Under the pieces are notes generated by a model. That model saw only the letters and a program-made list of their open reading frames with translations, ran no database searches and was not told where the DNA came from. This document shows positions 17,723-25,664 of a stretch of DNA of 42,798 nt, one piece after another. The stretch covers positions 1 to 42,798 of the forward strand of contig JAEDFX010000009.1 of the NCBI GenBank assembly GCA_016297805.1. The letters run 5' to 3'. Position 1 is the first letter of the stretch, and each line of letters starts with the position of its first letter. The translations under genes were made by a program, and so were the position numbers. This stretch comes from Treponema sp. Its GTDB lineage: Bacteria; Spirochaetota; Spirochaetia; Treponematales; Treponemataceae.

Positions 17723-17751
17723 TTGCAAGGTATAATATAGTATGATATAAT
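17723..17751 (+). promoter_or_regulatory. Sigma70-type promoter of aminotransferase-glgA unit
   Basis: TTGCAA (17723-17728), a 17-base spacer and a perfect TATAAT (17746-17751). The ATG follows only eight bases after the -10 box, and no Shine-Dalgarno sequence fits between them. The expected transcript start is at about 17758, so the mRNA should be leaderless or nearly so. Confidence 0.75.
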
Positions 17752-17759
17752 GAATTACT

Positions 17760-18950
17760 ATGATTTCTAGAAATATTAAAGCTATTGTTGAAAGTCCATC
17801 CAACGGTGTTATCCGCAAGATGTTTGAAGAAGGGGCCGTTCTTAAACAGAAATTTGGCGCTGATAAAGTATTTGATTTTAGTATTGGTAATCCAGACTTG
17901 GATCCTCCTGCAAAAGTTGTTGATGCTGTAAAAGAAGTTGCAGCTGATTTGACTCATTTGCGTCATGGATATATGCCTAATGCCGGCTATCCAGAAACTC
18001 GTGCAGCTATGGCTGAAAAAACTGCAAAAGAGCAGGGTGTTCCAGTTGACGGTTCCTGTGTGGTTATGGAAGTAGGGGCTGGTGGAGCTTTGAATGTTAT
18101 TTTCAAAACTCTTCTTAATCCCGGTGATGAAGTTGTAATTCCTTGTCCATTCTTTGCTGAATATACTCATTATGTTCACAATTATGGAGGAGAAATTGTT
18201 CCTGTAAAAACAGCTGAAGATTTTGGTCTTGATGTTTCAGCAATAAAAAATGCTTTGAATGAAAAGACTGCTGCTGTTTTAATCAATTCTCCAAATAACC
18301 CAACCGGTAAAATCTATTCTGAACAGGAAATAAAAGATCTTGCTGCTGTTCTTAAGGAATTTGGCGAAAAAACAGGACGTTATCCATATTTGATTTGTGA
18401 TGAACCTTACCGTGCTATTACTTATGATAATAAAAAAGTAGCTTCTGCTTTTGATAAATATGATTACACTGTAATTGCTACTTCATTTGCAAAGAACTTA
18501 AGCTTGCCTGGTGAACGTGTTGGTTATGTTTGTATTAATCCTGCATGTCCTGAAAAGGCAGATTTTATTGCGGCTGCAATTTTCTGTACTCGTGTTTTAG
18601 GTTTTGTAAACTCTCCTGCATTTTTCCAGAAGGTTATTGCTAAATCCTGGGATGCTGAATGTGACTTTAGTACTTACGAAAAACGTGCAAAAGAAATCAG
18701 CGAAGTCATGGATTATGCTGGCCTAAAATATGTAAAACCTGAAGGTGCTTTCTATCTTTGGGTAAAGGTTCCAGATAAATTCGGTGATGATGATATGGCT
18801 TTTGTTAATCATCTTAAAAAATATAATATTCTTTGTGCTCCAGGAAGCGGATTTGCAGGTAAAGGATGGTTCCGTATTGCATATTGCTGTGCTGAAGCAA
18901 CAATCTTAAACAGTAAAGAAGCTTTCAAAAAAGCTGTAGAGGAGGCCTAA
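17760..18950 (+). CDS. Class I PLP aminotransferase, aspartate aminotransferase-like
   Basis: A 396-residue fold-type I enzyme. Visible sites are GNPDLDPP near 43-50, NSPNNPTGKIY from 176, CDEPYRAI with D214, and the PLP lysine K245 in SFAKNLSLPGERVGY, followed by R253. A C-terminal GKGWFRIAYC carries the carboxylate-binding arginine. It transfers an amino group between an amino acid and a 2-oxo acid in the cytoplasm. The family covers aspartate, alanine and aromatic aminotransferases, and the specificity is not evident. The downstream glgA gene begins one base after its stop behind a GAGGAGG site, so the two are co-transcribed although their functions are not obviously linked. Confidence 0.92.
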   Translation: MISRNIKAIVESPSNGVIRKMFEEGAVLKQKFGADKVFDFSIGNPDLDPPAKVVDAVKEVAADLTHLRHGYMPNAGYPETRAAMAEKTAKEQGVPVDGSCVVMEVGAGGALNVIFKTLLNPGDEVVIPCPFFAEYTHYVHNYGGEIVPVKTAEDFGLDVSAIKNALNEKTAAVLINSPNNPTGKIYSEQEIKDLAAVLKEFGEKTGRYPYLICDEPYRAITYDNKKVASAFDKYDYTVIATSFAKNLSLPGERVGYVCINPACPEKADFIAAAIFCTRVLGFVNSPAFFQKVIAKSWDAECDFSTYEKRAKEISEVMDYAGLKYVKPEGAFYLWVKVPDKFGDDDMAFVNHLKKYNILCAPGSGFAGKGWFRIAYCCAEATILNSKEAFKKAVEEA

Positions 18951-18951
18951 T

Positions 18952-20442
18952 ATGAAAATTTTAATGGTAACATCTGAGACTGTACCTTTTGCTAAAACTG
19001 GTGGTTTGGCTGATGCAGTTTCTGCTCTTGCAATCAGTATGAAAAAACAGGGACATGATGTTCGTATTATCATGCCTCGTTATTATAAAATTGACCGCAA
19101 CAAGCTTAAGGCAATTGAAGAACCTGTTGCTGTTGCTGCAGGTCAGGTTGAAACATGGGTAAAATTTTATGAATCAACCTTGCCAGGTACAGAAGTTCCT
19201 GTTTATTTTATTGATCATGAACAGGCTTACGGACGAGATGGTATTTATGGAACAAAGGCAGAACCAGATTTTCATGATAATCCTTACCGTTCTGCACTTC
19301 TTTGTCACGGTGCTTTTCAGCTTTGCCGTTTCTTAGGATGGTATCCAGATATTATGCATGCTCATGACTGGTTCTGTGGACTTGTTCCTGTTCTATTAAA
19401 ATGTGTATGTCGTAACGGATATTTTGCACATACATCATCTGTTTTCACAATTCATAATCTTGGTTATCAGGGATGGTATGGGAAAGATCAGTTCCCTGCA
19501 TTAGGATTGGACTGGAATCTTTATTATGGTGCTAATCTTGAACGTAATGGCTGTATAAATCTTCTTCAGGCTGGTATTAGCTGTGCTGATATGGTTACAA
19601 CTGTTTCTCCAACTTATGCAAGAGAAATGCAGAGTGTAGAAGGTGGATTCGGGTTGGATGGTTTGCTTCGTGTTCGTTCTGATTGTGTAAAAGGTGTTCT
19701 GAATGGTTGTGATTTGGATACCTGGAATCCAAAGAAAGATAAGCTTATTCCTGCAAATTTTGATTCTAAAAATCTTGCTAATAAAGCTAAATGTAAGGCT
19801 GAATTGCAGAAGCGTATGGGATTACCTGAAAATCCAAATGTTCCAGTAATTGGTATTGTTACACGTCTTGCAGATCAGAAGGGTATTGCAGAAATGTTTG
19901 GTCCATGTTATGGAAGTATTTACAGCATTTGTGCAAATATGGAAGTTCAGTTTGCTATTCTCGGTAGTGGAGAAAAATGGTGTGAAGAAGAAATCAATAG
20001 TCTTCAATCTCGTTTACCAAATCTTCGTGCTTATATTGGATATGATGAAAGTCTTAGTCATCTTATTGAAGCAGGTTCAGACTTCTTCTTAATGCCATCT
20101 CGCTATGAACCATGTGGTTTGAATCAGATGTACTCTATGCTTTATGGTACTTTGCCTATTGTTCGTAGAACTGGTGGTCTTGCAGATACTGTTGATCAGT
20201 ACAATGAATTTTCTGGTGAAGGTACAGGTTTCTTGTTCGATTCACTTACACCTGATGCTATTTACAATACTGTTGGATGGGCTGTTTACGCTTATTACAA
20301 TAAGAAGGATCATATTAAACAGATGCAGATTCGTGGTATGAATAAAAACTTCAGCTGGGATCTTTCTGTTAATAATTATATTGATGTATATTCTGAAGCA
20401 TTAATGAGAGGCTGCGGAATTAATACTGCTGACTGGAAATAA
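18952..20442 (+). CDS. glgA: Glycogen synthase (ADP-glucose starch synthase type)
   Basis: A 496-residue GT5 enzyme of standard length. It has the KTGGLADAV motif at 15-23 that binds ADP-glucose, HAHDWFCGLVP, FTIHNLGYQGW, VSPTYAREM, and near the C-terminus EPCGLNQMYSMLYGTLPIVR followed by TGGLADTV. It elongates alpha-1,4-glucan from ADP-glucose in the cytoplasm. No other glycogen gene (glgB, glgC, glgP) is in the window. A GAGGAGG ribosome-binding site lies at the end of the preceding gene. A strong terminator hairpin follows at 20479-20515. Confidence 0.96.
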   Translation: MKILMVTSETVPFAKTGGLADAVSALAISMKKQGHDVRIIMPRYYKIDRNKLKAIEEPVAVAAGQVETWVKFYESTLPGTEVPVYFIDHEQAYGRDGIYGTKAEPDFHDNPYRSALLCHGAFQLCRFLGWYPDIMHAHDWFCGLVPVLLKCVCRNGYFAHTSSVFTIHNLGYQGWYGKDQFPALGLDWNLYYGANLERNGCINLLQAGISCADMVTTVSPTYAREMQSVEGGFGLDGLLRVRSDCVKGVLNGCDLDTWNPKKDKLIPANFDSKNLANKAKCKAELQKRMGLPENPNVPVIGIVTRLADQKGIAEMFGPCYGSIYSICANMEVQFAILGSGEKWCEEEINSLQSRLPNLRAYIGYDESLSHLIEAGSDFFLMPSRYEPCGLNQMYSMLYGTLPIVRRTGGLADTVDQYNEFSGEGTGFLFDSLTPDAIYNTVGWAVYAYYNKKDHIKQMQIRGMNKNFSWDLSVNNYIDVYSEALMRGCGINTADWK

Positions 20443-20463
20443 AAAAAAAACGTATTAAATACG
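20443..20463 (-). terminator. Possible weak terminator for the liv operon
   Basis: A 5-bp stem CGTAT/ATACG (20451-20455 and 20459-20463) with a three-base loop precedes a T run on the minus strand (the A run at 20441-20450). It lies downstream of the livF stop but beyond the stronger hairpin at 20479-20508. The stem is short, so confidence is low. Confidence 0.35.
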
Positions 20464-20478
20464 GGATTCTGGTGTATA

Positions 20479-20515
20479 ACGGATATCTTTTTTAGTAAAG
20501 ATATCCGTTTTTTTT
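20479..20515 (+). terminator. Rho-independent terminator after glgA
   Basis: A perfect 12-bp stem, ACGGATATCTTT paired with AAAGATATCCGT, and a six-base loop are followed by a run of eight T. It separates the convergent glgA and livF genes. Confidence 0.88.
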
Positions 20516-21224
20516 ATTTCTTTTTACCTAAGTACGCTTCTCGTACAGTAGGATTTGCCAGAACTTCCTGTCCACTGCCAGAAAGTACAATATTTCCTGT
20601 TTCAATAACATATGCAATATCAGCTGTTTTCAATGCCATATTAGCATTCTGTTCAATCAAAAGAACTGTAACGCCTTTTTTATTGATTTCCTTGATAATG
20701 TCGAAAATCTGCTGAACAACTAATGGTGCAAGTCCTAAAGAAGGTTCGTCCAGCATAAGGATTTTTGGTCGGCTCATAAGGGCACGGCCTACAGCCAGCA
20801 TCTGCTGTTCACCACCTGAAAGTGTACCTGCATACTGCCAGCTGCGTTCCTTTAATCGTGGGAAAAGGCTGTAAACCCATTCCATATCTTTAGCGATTGT
20901 TTCTTTCTCATTACGAAGATAAGCACCAATTTTAAGATTTTCTTCAACTGTTAAATCAGCAAAAACATGGCGACCTTCTGGAGAAAGAGCAATTCCTTCA
21001 GCACAAATCTTATTTATTGGTAAGCCGATTAATTCAACATTGTCCAATTTAATAGAACCAGCTTCTGCTTTAACAAGACCGCTGATTGTACGGAGCATAG
21101 TAGATTTTCCGGCACCATTTGCACCAATAAGAGTTACAATTTTTCCATCAGGAACATCAATGTTAATTCCCTGTAAGGCTTTAATTCCACCGTATGATAC
21201 ATGTAAATCTTTAATACTTAACAT
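20514..21224 (-). CDS. livF: Branched-chain amino-acid-type ABC transporter ATPase LivF
   Basis: A 236-residue ABC ATPase. Walker A GANGAGKST is at 34-42, LSGGEQQ is the ABC signature, and ILMLDEPSLGLAP is Walker B. The opening MLSIKDLHVSYGGIKAL and LSPEGRHVFADLTVEENL are characteristic of LivF. It pairs with LivG as the cytoplasmic ATPase of a high-affinity branched-chain amino acid (or related amide) importer. It is the last gene of livKHMGF, three bases after livG. The substrate class is inferred from the family; some members carry urea, short amides or other amino acids. Confidence 0.94.
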   Translation of the reverse strand: MLSIKDLHVSYGGIKALQGINIDVPDGKIVTLIGANGAGKSTMLRTISGLVKAEAGSIKLDNVELIGLPINKICAEGIALSPEGRHVFADLTVEENLKIGAYLRNEKETIAKDMEWVYSLFPRLKERSWQYAGTLSGGEQQMLAVGRALMSRPKILMLDEPSLGLAPLVVQQIFDIIKEINKKGVTVLLIEQNANMALKTADIAYVIETGNIVLSGSGQEVLANPTVREAYLGKKK

Positions 21225-21227
21225 AGA

Positions 21228-22076
21228 CTAGTTAACTCCTTCTTCGCTTTCGCCAAGATAAGCTGAAATTACTTCTGGGTTATTCTGAATTTCTTCCGGG
21301 GTACCGCTGGCAATTAAAGCACCAAAGTTCAATACGTAAATACGGTCAGAAATGTCCATTACCAGGTCCATATGATGTTCAATCATAAAAACTGTAAGGT
21401 GGAATTCATCACGAATACGGTGGATAAAGTCTGTAAGTTCTGCAGTTTCCTGTGGGTTCATGCCGGCAGCAGGTTCATCCAAAAGCAAAAGGCTTGGATT
21501 AGTTGCAAGGGCACGGGCAATTTCAAGACGTCTCTGCAAACCATATGGAAGGGAAGTACAAAGCTCATTGCGAACCTCATACAATCCTAAAATCTTCAAA
21601 AGTTCATCTACTTCTTCCCGCTGTTTTTTTTCTTCTTTCCAGTTCAAACGGAAAGTTGCAGTAAATACATTACTTGTCTTACGAAGATGTTTTGCAATCA
21701 AAACATTTGTAAATACTGTTTGAGACTTCCATAAACGAATGTTCTGGAATGTTCTTGCAATACCTAGCTTTGTAATTTTATCTGGAGTTGGCTCAAGGTG
21801 TTTTGTAAACTTGCCACGATCTGAACCAGCATACAATTTCTTCATTTTTCCACGAGGGAAGTTTTCTACAATCTGATTATTATTAAAGTAAACTGCACCA
21901 TTTGTTGGAGCATAAACACCAGTTACAACGTTGAAGGCAGTTGTTTTTCCAGCACCGTTTGGACCAATCAGAGAAACAATTTCGCCTTTATTAACTTCAA
22001 GTGAAAGATTATTTACTGCCACAACACCGCCAAACTGCATTGTGACATTTTCCATTTTCAATACATTTTCATTCAT
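21228..22076 (-). CDS. livG: Branched-chain amino-acid-type ABC transporter ATPase LivG
   Basis: A 282-residue ABC ATPase, longer than LivF as is usual for LivG. Walker A GPNGAGKTT is at 38-46. GIARTFQNIRLW is diagnostic of LivG, LPYGLQRRLEIARAL is the modified signature region, and LLLLDEPAAGMNP is Walker B. An insert between about 75 and 95 (KKLYAGSDRGKF) lengthens the arm after Walker A. It forms the ATPase pair with LivF on the cytoplasmic side. It starts four bases after livM, and its own ribosome-binding site is weak, suggesting translational coupling. Confidence 0.94.
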   Translation of the reverse strand: MNENVLKMENVTMQFGGVVAVNNLSLEVNKGEIVSLIGPNGAGKTTAFNVVTGVYAPTNGAVYFNNNQIVENFPRGKMKKLYAGSDRGKFTKHLEPTPDKITKLGIARTFQNIRLWKSQTVFTNVLIAKHLRKTSNVFTATFRLNWKEEKKQREEVDELLKILGLYEVRNELCTSLPYGLQRRLEIARALATNPSLLLLDEPAAGMNPQETAELTDFIHRIRDEFHLTVFMIEHHMDLVMDISDRIYVLNFGALIASGTPEEIQNNPEVISAYLGESEEGVN

Positions 22077-22080
22077 AGGG

Positions 22081-23184
22081 CTACTTTACCTCCACTGTGG
22101 AAGCTGTTTTTTTACCACGGTTTTTAATCTTTTTTGGAAGATTTTTTAGGTTGGTTATCATACGTTTAAGATTGAATTCCTTATCACCCATAATACCTTT
22201 CTGGTAGAACAATACAATCAACATAATTACAACACTGAATACAACCTTACGGAATCCAGGGCGAAGAATGTTTAATTCAGGAATGTTCAAGTTAGAGTTA
22301 TCAAGGAAGCGGAGCCACCATTCAGAACATGCAATAAAGAGGAATGATGAAATACAGCTGCCTGTAACAGAACCAATACCGCCAATTACTACAATCAAAA
22401 GGATTTCGTAAGTCATGGCTGATTTGAACTGACTTGCCTGAATTGTTGTCTGGAACATTGCCAGAAGTGCACCAGAAATTCCTGCAAAGAATGAACTGAT
22501 TACAAAAGACAAACGTTTGTGGTGAGCAAGGTTAATTCCCATAGCTTCTGCCGCAACTTCATCATCACGGATAGCTTTGAAAGCACGTCCATATGTTGAA
22601 TTAATAAGGAGCACAATTATTGCAATACAAATACCGCTTACTGCAAAATAGAATGTTGTAGATTTGAAAACTGGATACTTACGCAAAAGGTTTGAACCGT
22701 TTGTAATAACACCAATTTTATCCCACTGGAAAATCGCACGAATAATTTCGGCAAATCCCAAAGTAGCAATTGCAAGGTAATCTGACTTAAGCTTAAGAAC
22801 TGGAAGTCCAATTAAGTAAGCAAAAATTGCCGCTACAACACCTGCTAAAATCATGGCTACGAAAATTGGCAATGTAAACTGAATTGCACCGCCATCAAAA
22901 TACTGGTAAACCTGAGCACGAGCTTCTACAGGAATTGTGAAGATTGCATAAGTGTAAGCACCCAGCAACATGAATCCAGCCTGTCCAAGACTGAACAAAC
23001 CTGTAAAACCGTTCAAAAGGTTCATAGAAACTGCAACCAATGCATAGATTGCACCTTTCTTTAATACTGTAAACAAAATTGAAGTTCTAGGAAGAACCTG
23101 TTCAAGTACAACTAAAACAACAAACAGCAAAGCAAGTAAGCCAAAGCTGATTATCATATCTTTATTAATAGTTTTCTTTTCCAT
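22081..23184 (-). CDS. livM: Branched-chain amino-acid-type ABC transporter permease LivM
   Basis: About 367 residues with roughly nine or ten membrane helices. GLFSLGQAGFMLLGAYTYAI and LPVLKLKSDYLAIATLGFAEI are LivM hallmarks, and RAFKAIRDDEVAAEAMGI is the coupling loop that contacts the ATPases. I chose the ATG at 23184 because a GGAGG site lies six bases upstream. A GTG at 23205 is in frame and would overlap livH by four bases, but it has weaker support. With LivH it forms the heterodimeric permease. The extra N-terminal helix and the lysine-rich C-terminal tail are ordinary variation. Confidence 0.93.
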   Translation of the reverse strand: MEKKTINKDMIISFGLLALLFVVLVVLEQVLPRTSILFTVLKKGAIYALVAVSMNLLNGFTGLFSLGQAGFMLLGAYTYAIFTIPVEARAQVYQYFDGGAIQFTLPIFVAMILAGVVAAIFAYLIGLPVLKLKSDYLAIATLGFAEIIRAIFQWDKIGVITNGSNLLRKYPVFKSTTFYFAVSGICIAIIVLLINSTYGRAFKAIRDDEVAAEAMGINLAHHKRLSFVISSFFAGISGALLAMFQTTIQASQFKSAMTYEILLIVVIGGIGSVTGSCISSFLFIACSEWWLRFLDNSNLNIPELNILRPGFRKVVFSVVIMLIVLFYQKGIMGDKEFNLKRMITNLKNLPKKIKNRGKKTASTVEVK

Positions 23185-23201
23185 CATCAGCCTCCGCACA
23201 A

Positions 23202-24086
23202 TCACACTTTGTCGGTCTGTTTTTCACCGAACAGACCTGTTGGCATAAACATAAGAACAATAATCAGGAGAACGAAAGTAAATGCATCACTGAAAGTTGT
23301 CCAACCTAATCCCTTAATAATATTTTCACAAATACCAATAAGGAATGCACCAATAACAGCACCAGGAATAGAACCAATTCCTCCGAATACTGCCGCTACG
23401 AAAGCTTTAAGACCAGGCATACCACCAACTGTTGGAGTTACACCAGGATAATTTGAGAAGAACAAAATCGAACCAACTGCAGCAAGGAAAGAACCAATAA
23501 TAAAGGTCATTGAAATTACTGAGTCAATTTTAATACCCATAAGCTGGGCAGTTTCAAAATCTTTAGAAACCGCACGCATTGCCATACCAATTTTTGTATG
23601 GTTAATAAGCAATACAAGGGCAACTACAAGAACTATAGTTAAAATCGGTGTGATTAGTGTTACGCGTTTTGTAATAGCACCAAAGATTGTAACTGAATCA
23701 GAAATCCAAGGAATCTTTGGATAAGTTTTAAGTAATCCACCTGTAATATACAAAGCAACATTCTGAATAAGGTAAGACATACCAATTGCAGAAATCATAA
23801 TAGACATACGAGGTGCTGTACGCAAAGGTTTATATGCAGCACGTTCAATTGCAAATCCTAACAAAACTGTAAGAATAATAGTAAGTGGAATGGAAATCCA
23901 AAGTGGCAATATGGTGTAAGAATAAATCATAATAAGACCAGCTGCCATAAATACATCGCCATGTGCAAAGTTAATCAGGCGAAGAATACCGTAAACCATT
24001 GTGTATCCAATGGCGATTAACGCATACTGCCCACCGGTAGAAATACCAGCAAGAATATACGGAAGTGATGTTGATAGAAAATCCAT
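23202..24086 (-). CDS. livH: Branched-chain amino-acid-type ABC transporter permease LivH
   Basis: A 294-residue integral membrane protein with about eight helices. The N-terminal GISTGGQYALIAIGYTMVYG and RLINFAHGDVFMAAG are strong LivH signatures, and MAMRAVSKDFETAQLMGI is the coupling loop. It is the partner permease of LivM. An AAGGA ribosome-binding site precedes the ATG. The 174 bases separating it from livK contain several hairpins that probably reduce read-through from livK, a common way to make more binding protein than permease. Confidence 0.94.
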   Translation of the reverse strand: MDFLSTSLPYILAGISTGGQYALIAIGYTMVYGILRLINFAHGDVFMAAGLIMIYSYTILPLWISIPLTIILTVLLGFAIERAAYKPLRTAPRMSIMISAIGMSYLIQNVALYITGGLLKTYPKIPWISDSVTIFGAITKRVTLITPILTIVLVVALVLLINHTKIGMAMRAVSKDFETAQLMGIKIDSVISMTFIIGSFLAAVGSILFFSNYPGVTPTVGGMPGLKAFVAAVFGGIGSIPGAVIGAFLIGICENIIKGLGWTTFSDAFTFVLLIIVLMFMPTGLFGEKQTDKV

Positions 24087-24136
24087 TCGAAAATCCTTGA
24101 TAAATAAATTAGAAAAAAGATGAATATATTATAACA

Positions 24137-24171
24137 AAAAAAAGGGGAATTAGAAATCTATTTCCCCTTTT
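24137..24171 (-). terminator. AT-flanked hairpin before livH
   Basis: The GGGG/CCCC-cored stem AAAAGGGGAA paired with TTTCCCCTTTT (24140-24149 and 24160-24170, one imperfect pair) encloses a loop of about ten bases. A T run follows on the minus strand. It lies about 50 bases upstream of the livH start and is likely an attenuator or processing site between livK and livH. Confidence 0.6.
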
Positions 24172-24194
24172 ATAAATGTTAATATGGTAAAGCT

Positions 24195-24253
24195 AAAAAT
24201 TGCTTTCGCAATTTTTTTAACGCTTTGCTATTTAACACCGGCCGCCAGCGGCC
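24195..24253 (-). promoter_or_regulatory. Double hairpin downstream of livK
   Basis: Reading from livK, the first element is a GC-rich palindrome GGCCGC-CA-GCGGCC (24240-24253), striking in this AT-rich DNA. Next is a perfect 9-bp stem AAAAATTGC/GCAATTTTT (24195-24203 and 24208-24216) with a TTTC loop, flanked by an outer AAAGC/GCTTT pairing. These follow the livK stop by less than 70 bases. They probably stabilise the livK 3' end or attenuate transcription into livHMGF. Confidence 0.6.
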
Positions 24254-24260
24254 TTACACA

Positions 24261-25433
24261 TTATTTTACACTCTGCTGAGCTACGAAGTCCCATTTTCCT
24301 GTAGAAGTATTTACCTTCTTGATGTAAGCAACGTCACGAACAGCATCACCAGTTGAATCAAATTTGATTGAACCAGATACACCATTGTATGTTGTTGAAG
24401 GAAGTGCTTTCTTAACGTCAGCACCTTTTGTTGAACCTGCATTCTTCAAAGCTTCAAGAGCAGTGTAGTAAGCATCGAATCCCATTGCTGAAACAGCAGC
24501 GATTTCATCATCTCCACCGTTGTTTGTTTTAGCAGTAGCATTTGTGTTCAAGTAGTTGTGGAAACCGTCTACGAAGTCTGTTACAACTTTGTCTTTAGAT
24601 CCTTCTACGAAGAATGTTGTTACATAAACACCAATGTTTGTTCCTTTAGCAGCGGCCAGAATAACGTTAGAATCCCATGTATCACCAGCCAAGAGAGGAA
24701 TTGTTAATCCCTGTGTGTTAGCCTGTTCAATGATAAGAGCAGCAGCTTCGATTGAAGTTGGAGCGAAGAATACATCAGCACCACAGTTTTTAGCGTTAGC
24801 TACGTAAGCAGCAAAGTCTGAAGTTCCGTCTGGGAATGTTTCGTAAACTACTTCAATACCAAGTCCTTTTGCAGCTTCCATGAAGAACTTACAAAGACCT
24901 ACAGAATAGTCATCACCAAGCTTAGCCAATGCATAAGCTTTTTTAGCATTGAACTGATCTTTTGCCAAGTTAGCATGAACTGAACCCTGGAATGGATCCA
25001 GGAAGCAGATACGGAAGTAATGGTCATTACCAGCAGTTACCTGTGGATTTGTACATGTTACACCAATAGCAGGAACGTCAGCTGCTGCGAATGTATCAGA
25101 TGCAGCAATAGAAACACCAGAACCATAAGAACCAAGAACTACAGAAACATTCTTTGAAATCAATTCAGATGCAGCAGTTACAGCCTTATCATTTGAAGAT
25201 TCGTTATCAACGATTTCAAGCTGTACTTTGTATTCTTTTCCACCGATTGTTACTGTTGGAGTAACTGTGTTAGCATACTGAATACCAAGAGTTTCCTGTT
25301 TACCACCGGCACCGTTATCACCAGAAGCTGGTTCATAAACACCAATTTTTACAACAGCTTCTTTAGAGCCGCCACAAGACATAAATACTGTTGCAATCAT
25401 TGCAGCAGCAAGAACTAATAATGATTTTTTCAT
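24261..25433 (-). CDS. livK: Branched-chain amino-acid-type ABC transporter binding lipoprotein LivK
   Basis: A 390-residue periplasmic-binding-protein type 1 fold. The signal peptide ends in VFMSCGG with the lipidated Cys at position 20, a relaxed spirochete-type lipobox. After it, VVKIGVYEPASGDNGAGGKQ is the usual start of LivK-like proteins, and VVLGSYGSGVSIAASDTFA and LLAGDTWDSNVILAAA are family elements. It captures the substrate outside the inner membrane for LivHMGF. The gene is more GC-rich and more regular in codon use than its surroundings, consistent with high expression. It is first in the operon with a GGGAG ribosome-binding site. The ligand is not proven. Confidence 0.93.
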   Translation of the reverse strand: MKKSLLVLAAAMIATVFMSCGGSKEAVVKIGVYEPASGDNGAGGKQETLGIQYANTVTPTVTIGGKEYKVQLEIVDNESSNDKAVTAASELISKNVSVVLGSYGSGVSIAASDTFAAADVPAIGVTCTNPQVTAGNDHYFRICFLDPFQGSVHANLAKDQFNAKKAYALAKLGDDYSVGLCKFFMEAAKGLGIEVVYETFPDGTSDFAAYVANAKNCGADVFFAPTSIEAAALIIEQANTQGLTIPLLAGDTWDSNVILAAAKGTNIGVYVTTFFVEGSKDKVVTDFVDGFHNYLNTNATAKTNNGGDDEIAAVSAMGFDAYYTALEALKNAGSTKGADVKKALPSTTYNGVSGSIKFDSTGDAVRDVAYIKKVNTSTGKWDFVAQQSVK

Positions 25434-25544
25434 TTTTTTTCAGGTCTCCCTTATATAAAAATTAAGATATTTCATTATAATTAATTATATTTTTTTGCTC
25501 CATGGATTTTATACAAATTTTTAGTTAAAATTACCAATATATGA

Positions 25545-25664
25545 GTGAATAAACCTATGCGTTCTTTATTAGAAAAGAACAACTTCATTTATTGCGGAAA
25601 AATATTAATGCCTGAAGTTCAGAATGATGATATTGTACGGGTTGCTTATTACAAAAGAAAATAA
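25545..25664 (+). pseudogene. Remnant of a GNAT-type acetyltransferase C-terminus
   Basis: In the 231-base gap between livK and the propeller gene, a short plus-strand frame reads VNKPMRSLLEKNNFIYCG, then KILMPEVQNDDIVRVAYYKRK and a stop. NKPM, LLEKNxF, YCG and a final VAYYKRK match the closing segment of GNAT acetyltransferases. The frame is preceded by an in-frame stop at 25542-25544 and lacks the acetyl-CoA loop. No ribosome-binding site precedes the internal ATG at 25557. I see nothing recognisable in the upstream 110 bases. It is most likely the leftover of a deleted gene. A real 35-residue peptide is less likely. Confidence 0.5.

Noticed and set aside
23185..23205. GTG start of livM overlapping livH
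   Set aside because: The GGAGG site is placed correctly for the ATG at 23184 and lies downstream of the GTG.
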